DNA from: Prevotella sp. P5-50
GTDB lineage: Bacteria > Bacteroidota > Bacteroidia > Bacteroidales > Bacteroidaceae
NCBI RefSeq assembly: GCF_002251295.1
Contig: NZ_NPJA01000032.1
Coordinates: forward strand, 1-35,220
Direction of reading: 5' to 3'
DNA length: 35,220 nucleotides
The position numbers and the translations under genes were made by a program. The notes below the pieces were generated by a model. The model did no database searches. It worked only from the letters and a program-made list of their open reading frames with translations, and was not told where the DNA came from. Numbering within the stretch: position 1 is the first letter of the stretch; each line of letters opens with the position of its first letter. Below, one piece after another: positions 33,820 through 35,220 of the stretch.

Positions 33820-34071
33820 CTTGTCAAACGTAGGACAGGACTATTGCATAATATTTGACACCACTTGTTTCCGATATTTGAAACAACTTATTTCCAACGT
33901 TGAAAAGGCTCTTGTCTAACGTTTGACAACACTCTTATCTAACATTTGATAACACCTTTATCAAACGTTGGATAACACCTTTATCAAACGTTGGATAACA
34001 CCCTTATCAAACGTTGGATAACACCTTTGTCAAACGTTGGATAATAACTTTGTCAGCCGTTTGAAAATGCC
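33820..34071. repeat. 23-bp tandem array with conserved dyad, eleven units
   Basis: Units begin at 33820, 33843, 33866, 33889 (22 bases), 33911, 33934, 33957, 33980, 34003, 34026 and 34049. The central units are nearly identical with core TTATCAAACGTTGGATAA, an 18-bp dyad (TTATC with GATAA around AACGTT). Outer units are diverged but often keep the pairing: TTGTC with GACAA at 33911, TGTTTC with GAAACA at 33866, and TTGTC with GATAA (a G-T pair) at 34026. Confidence 0.92.
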
Positions 34072-34120
34072 TGAAAATAATTTTTACCCCAGTTCGGGAT
34101 AAGAAATAGTTGATAAAAAA

Positions 34121-34152
34121 GTTGGTAGTCTCATAAATATTTTGTACCTTTA
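34121..34152 (+). promoter_or_regulatory. Transposase promoter
   Basis: GTTG (34121-34124), a 20-base spacer and TACCTTTA (34145-34152) match with one change in each box, 35 bases before the ATG. Confidence 0.55.
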
Positions 34153-34187
34153 TAGGTGAAAATCAAATAGTTACAAAAATATTTAAT

Positions 34188-35102
34188 ATGACTACCGATT
34201 GCAAAGTTACAGAATTATTTTGTATTATAGACGAGTTTTGCAAACATTTTGATGCAGAAAATGCAGGAAATTTGTTGGAAGACAATAGCGGAGTGAAGCG
34301 TAGACGGCGTGCAGCATCGTTATCCGACAGTGAAATCATGACGATTCTGTTGTATTTCCATTTCGGTACATTCCGCAATTTCAAGCACTACTACCTGTTC
34401 TTTATTAAGGGTACGATGAAGTCTTATTTTCCGAAAGCCGTGTCGTACAACCGCTTTGTGGAGTTGGAAAGCCGCGTGTTCTTCCAGCTCATGTTCTTCC
34501 TTAATCTGGGGGCTTTCGGAAGATGTACTGGCATAACATTCGTTGATTCCACGATGATACCCGTATGCCATAATCTCAGGAGATATGCCAATAAGGTATT
34601 CAAGGGAATTGCCACTGACGGAAAAGGAACTATGGGTTGGTGCCATGGCTTTAAGCTCCATCTTGCGTGCAATGACAGAGGCGAGATAATAGCGTTTGTA
34701 CTTACTGGTGCAAATGTCAGCGACAAGGACCCGAATGTGTTCAAGGTTCTTGCTAAACGTTTGTATGGCAAGCTGTTCGCTGACAAAGGCTATATTTCGC
34801 AAAAGCTGTTTGACTTCCTCTTTGAGGATGGAATACAGCTGGTGACAGGGTTGCGCGTAAACATGAAAAACAAGCTGATGCCATTCTATGACAGAATGAT
34901 GCTGCGCAAGAGATACATTATCGAAACCATTAACGACATGCTGAAGAATACGGCACAGATTGTACATTCACGCCATAGATCTGTAAGCAACTTTATCATG
35001 AACCTTATTTCTGCCTTGGGAGCATATTGTTTCTTTGATAACAAGCCAAAGGCATTGCAAGGATACTGCATCGAAGACACGAAGCAACTTACATTGTTCT
35101 AA
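34188..35102 (+). CDS. IS982-family transposase
   Basis: A 304-residue DDE transposase. FVDSTMIPVCH gives Asp120, LFADKGYIS gives Asp199 and YIIETINDML gives Glu246, the spacing of the IS982 catalytic triad; KVFKGIATDGKGTMGWCHGFKLH is another typical family region (137-159). The frame is intact from ATG to TAA and the terminal repeats are in place, so the element could be active. Confidence 0.93.
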   Translation: MTTDCKVTELFCIIDEFCKHFDAENAGNLLEDNSGVKRRRRAASLSDSEIMTILLYFHFGTFRNFKHYYLFFIKGTMKSYFPKAVSYNRFVELESRVFFQLMFFLNLGAFGRCTGITFVDSTMIPVCHNLRRYANKVFKGIATDGKGTMGWCHGFKLHLACNDRGEIIAFVLTGANVSDKDPNVFKVLAKRLYGKLFADKGYISQKLFDFLFEDGIQLVTGLRVNMKNKLMPFYDRMMLRKRYIIETINDMLKNTAQIVHSRHRSVSNFIMNLISALGAYCFFDNKPKALQGYCIEDTKQLTLF

Positions 35103-35220
35103 GGACAGAATAATCTCTTTCGATTCTTTATATATAGCCCATGTCTGATGGTATGGGAAGAGAATTCACGTATCTGTCTTCACATGCAACTAATCGCTAT
35201 TTTATCCCGAATTGGGGTAA

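Larger units (their letters stand above)
33452..34085. other. Repeat-rich intergenic region
   Basis: This 634-base gap between the M20 gene and the IS element contains an alternating tract (33593-33616), five copies of TCGACCAC(C) (33630-33733) and the 23-bp array (33820-34071). A minus-strand frame at 33572-33784 is open for 70 codons but is arginine- and glycine-rich from the repeats and resembles no protein I know. I see no RNA gene or clear terminator for the M20 gene. Confidence 0.6.
34086..35218 (+). mobile_element. Complete IS982-family insertion sequence
   Basis: The element is about 1133 bp. The left end ACCCCAGTTCGGGATAA (34086-34102) and the right end (35202-35218, reverse complement ACCCCAATTCGGGATAA) are 17-bp terminal inverted repeats with one mismatch. 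A single transposase gene fills the interior. The left flank is TTTTT and only two bases (AA) remain to the right of the element, so a target duplication cannot be checked. It lies 14 bases beyond the 23-bp array. Confidence 0.9.

Noticed and set aside
33820..34071. CRISPR array
   Set aside because: The 23-bp units are directly abutting with no unique spacers, and no cas genes are in the window. The same holds for the arrays at 488, 7737 and 7914.

Overview
The window looks like chromosomal DNA of a Bacteroidales bacterium, most likely Prevotella or a close relative. The protein families fit (RF2, L34, EF-P, a DUF3943 outer-membrane protein, folP next to a diadenylate cyclase gene). Most transcription units also start with the Bacteroidetes promoter, a TTTG box 19-21 bases upstream of TAnnTTTG, and purine-rich ribosome binding sites are largely absent. 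No strain-level assignment is attempted.

Layout. 1-890 has no convincing gene and holds decayed short-period repeats. 891-4952 (minus) is an envelope and RNA operon: PASTA protein, RluD-type pseudouridine synthase, D-Ala-D-Ala ligase and acyltransferase, with promoter and terminator visible. 5032-7699 has rpmH (minus) divergent from efp, a glycosyltransferase and radC. 7737-8001 carries two 22-bp tandem arrays. 8224-15100 (plus) encodes a large DUF3943 outer-membrane protein, a His-rich metal P-type ATPase and a secreted GH3 glycosidase. A possibly frameshifted small membrane gene (minus) follows, then a DUF59/SufT-like protein and an LpxH-type hydrolase (plus). 17140-22322 (minus) is metabolic and signalling: a KdgK-like sugar kinase, the ackA-pta acetate pathway, and cdaA-folP. 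murF and tRNA-Pro(CGG) follow on plus. Two tandem NSS sodium symporters (minus), a VanZ-like protein (plus), and an acyl-CoA ligase, prfB, micro-protein and CYTH unit (minus) come next. The right end has a small secreted barrel protein (minus), an M20 deacylase (plus), a repeat-rich intergenic region and a complete IS982-family element.

The core genes are ordinary; the unexplained structure is between them. (1) An 87-bp palindromic unit carrying a complete promoter is tandemly repeated upstream of folP and, in a diverged form, upstream of the acyl-CoA ligase gene. Its hairpin is kept by paired base changes, and a mirror-image copy drives murF. (2) Several intergenic regions hold tandem arrays with a period of one or two DNA turns (11, 22 or 23 bp) but unrelated sequences. 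The best is an 11-unit array at 33820-34071 whose units keep an 18-bp dyad through compensatory changes. (3) Two long alternating purine-pyrimidine tracts with similar flanks lie near opposite ends of the window. No CRISPR, prophage or defence system was seen.
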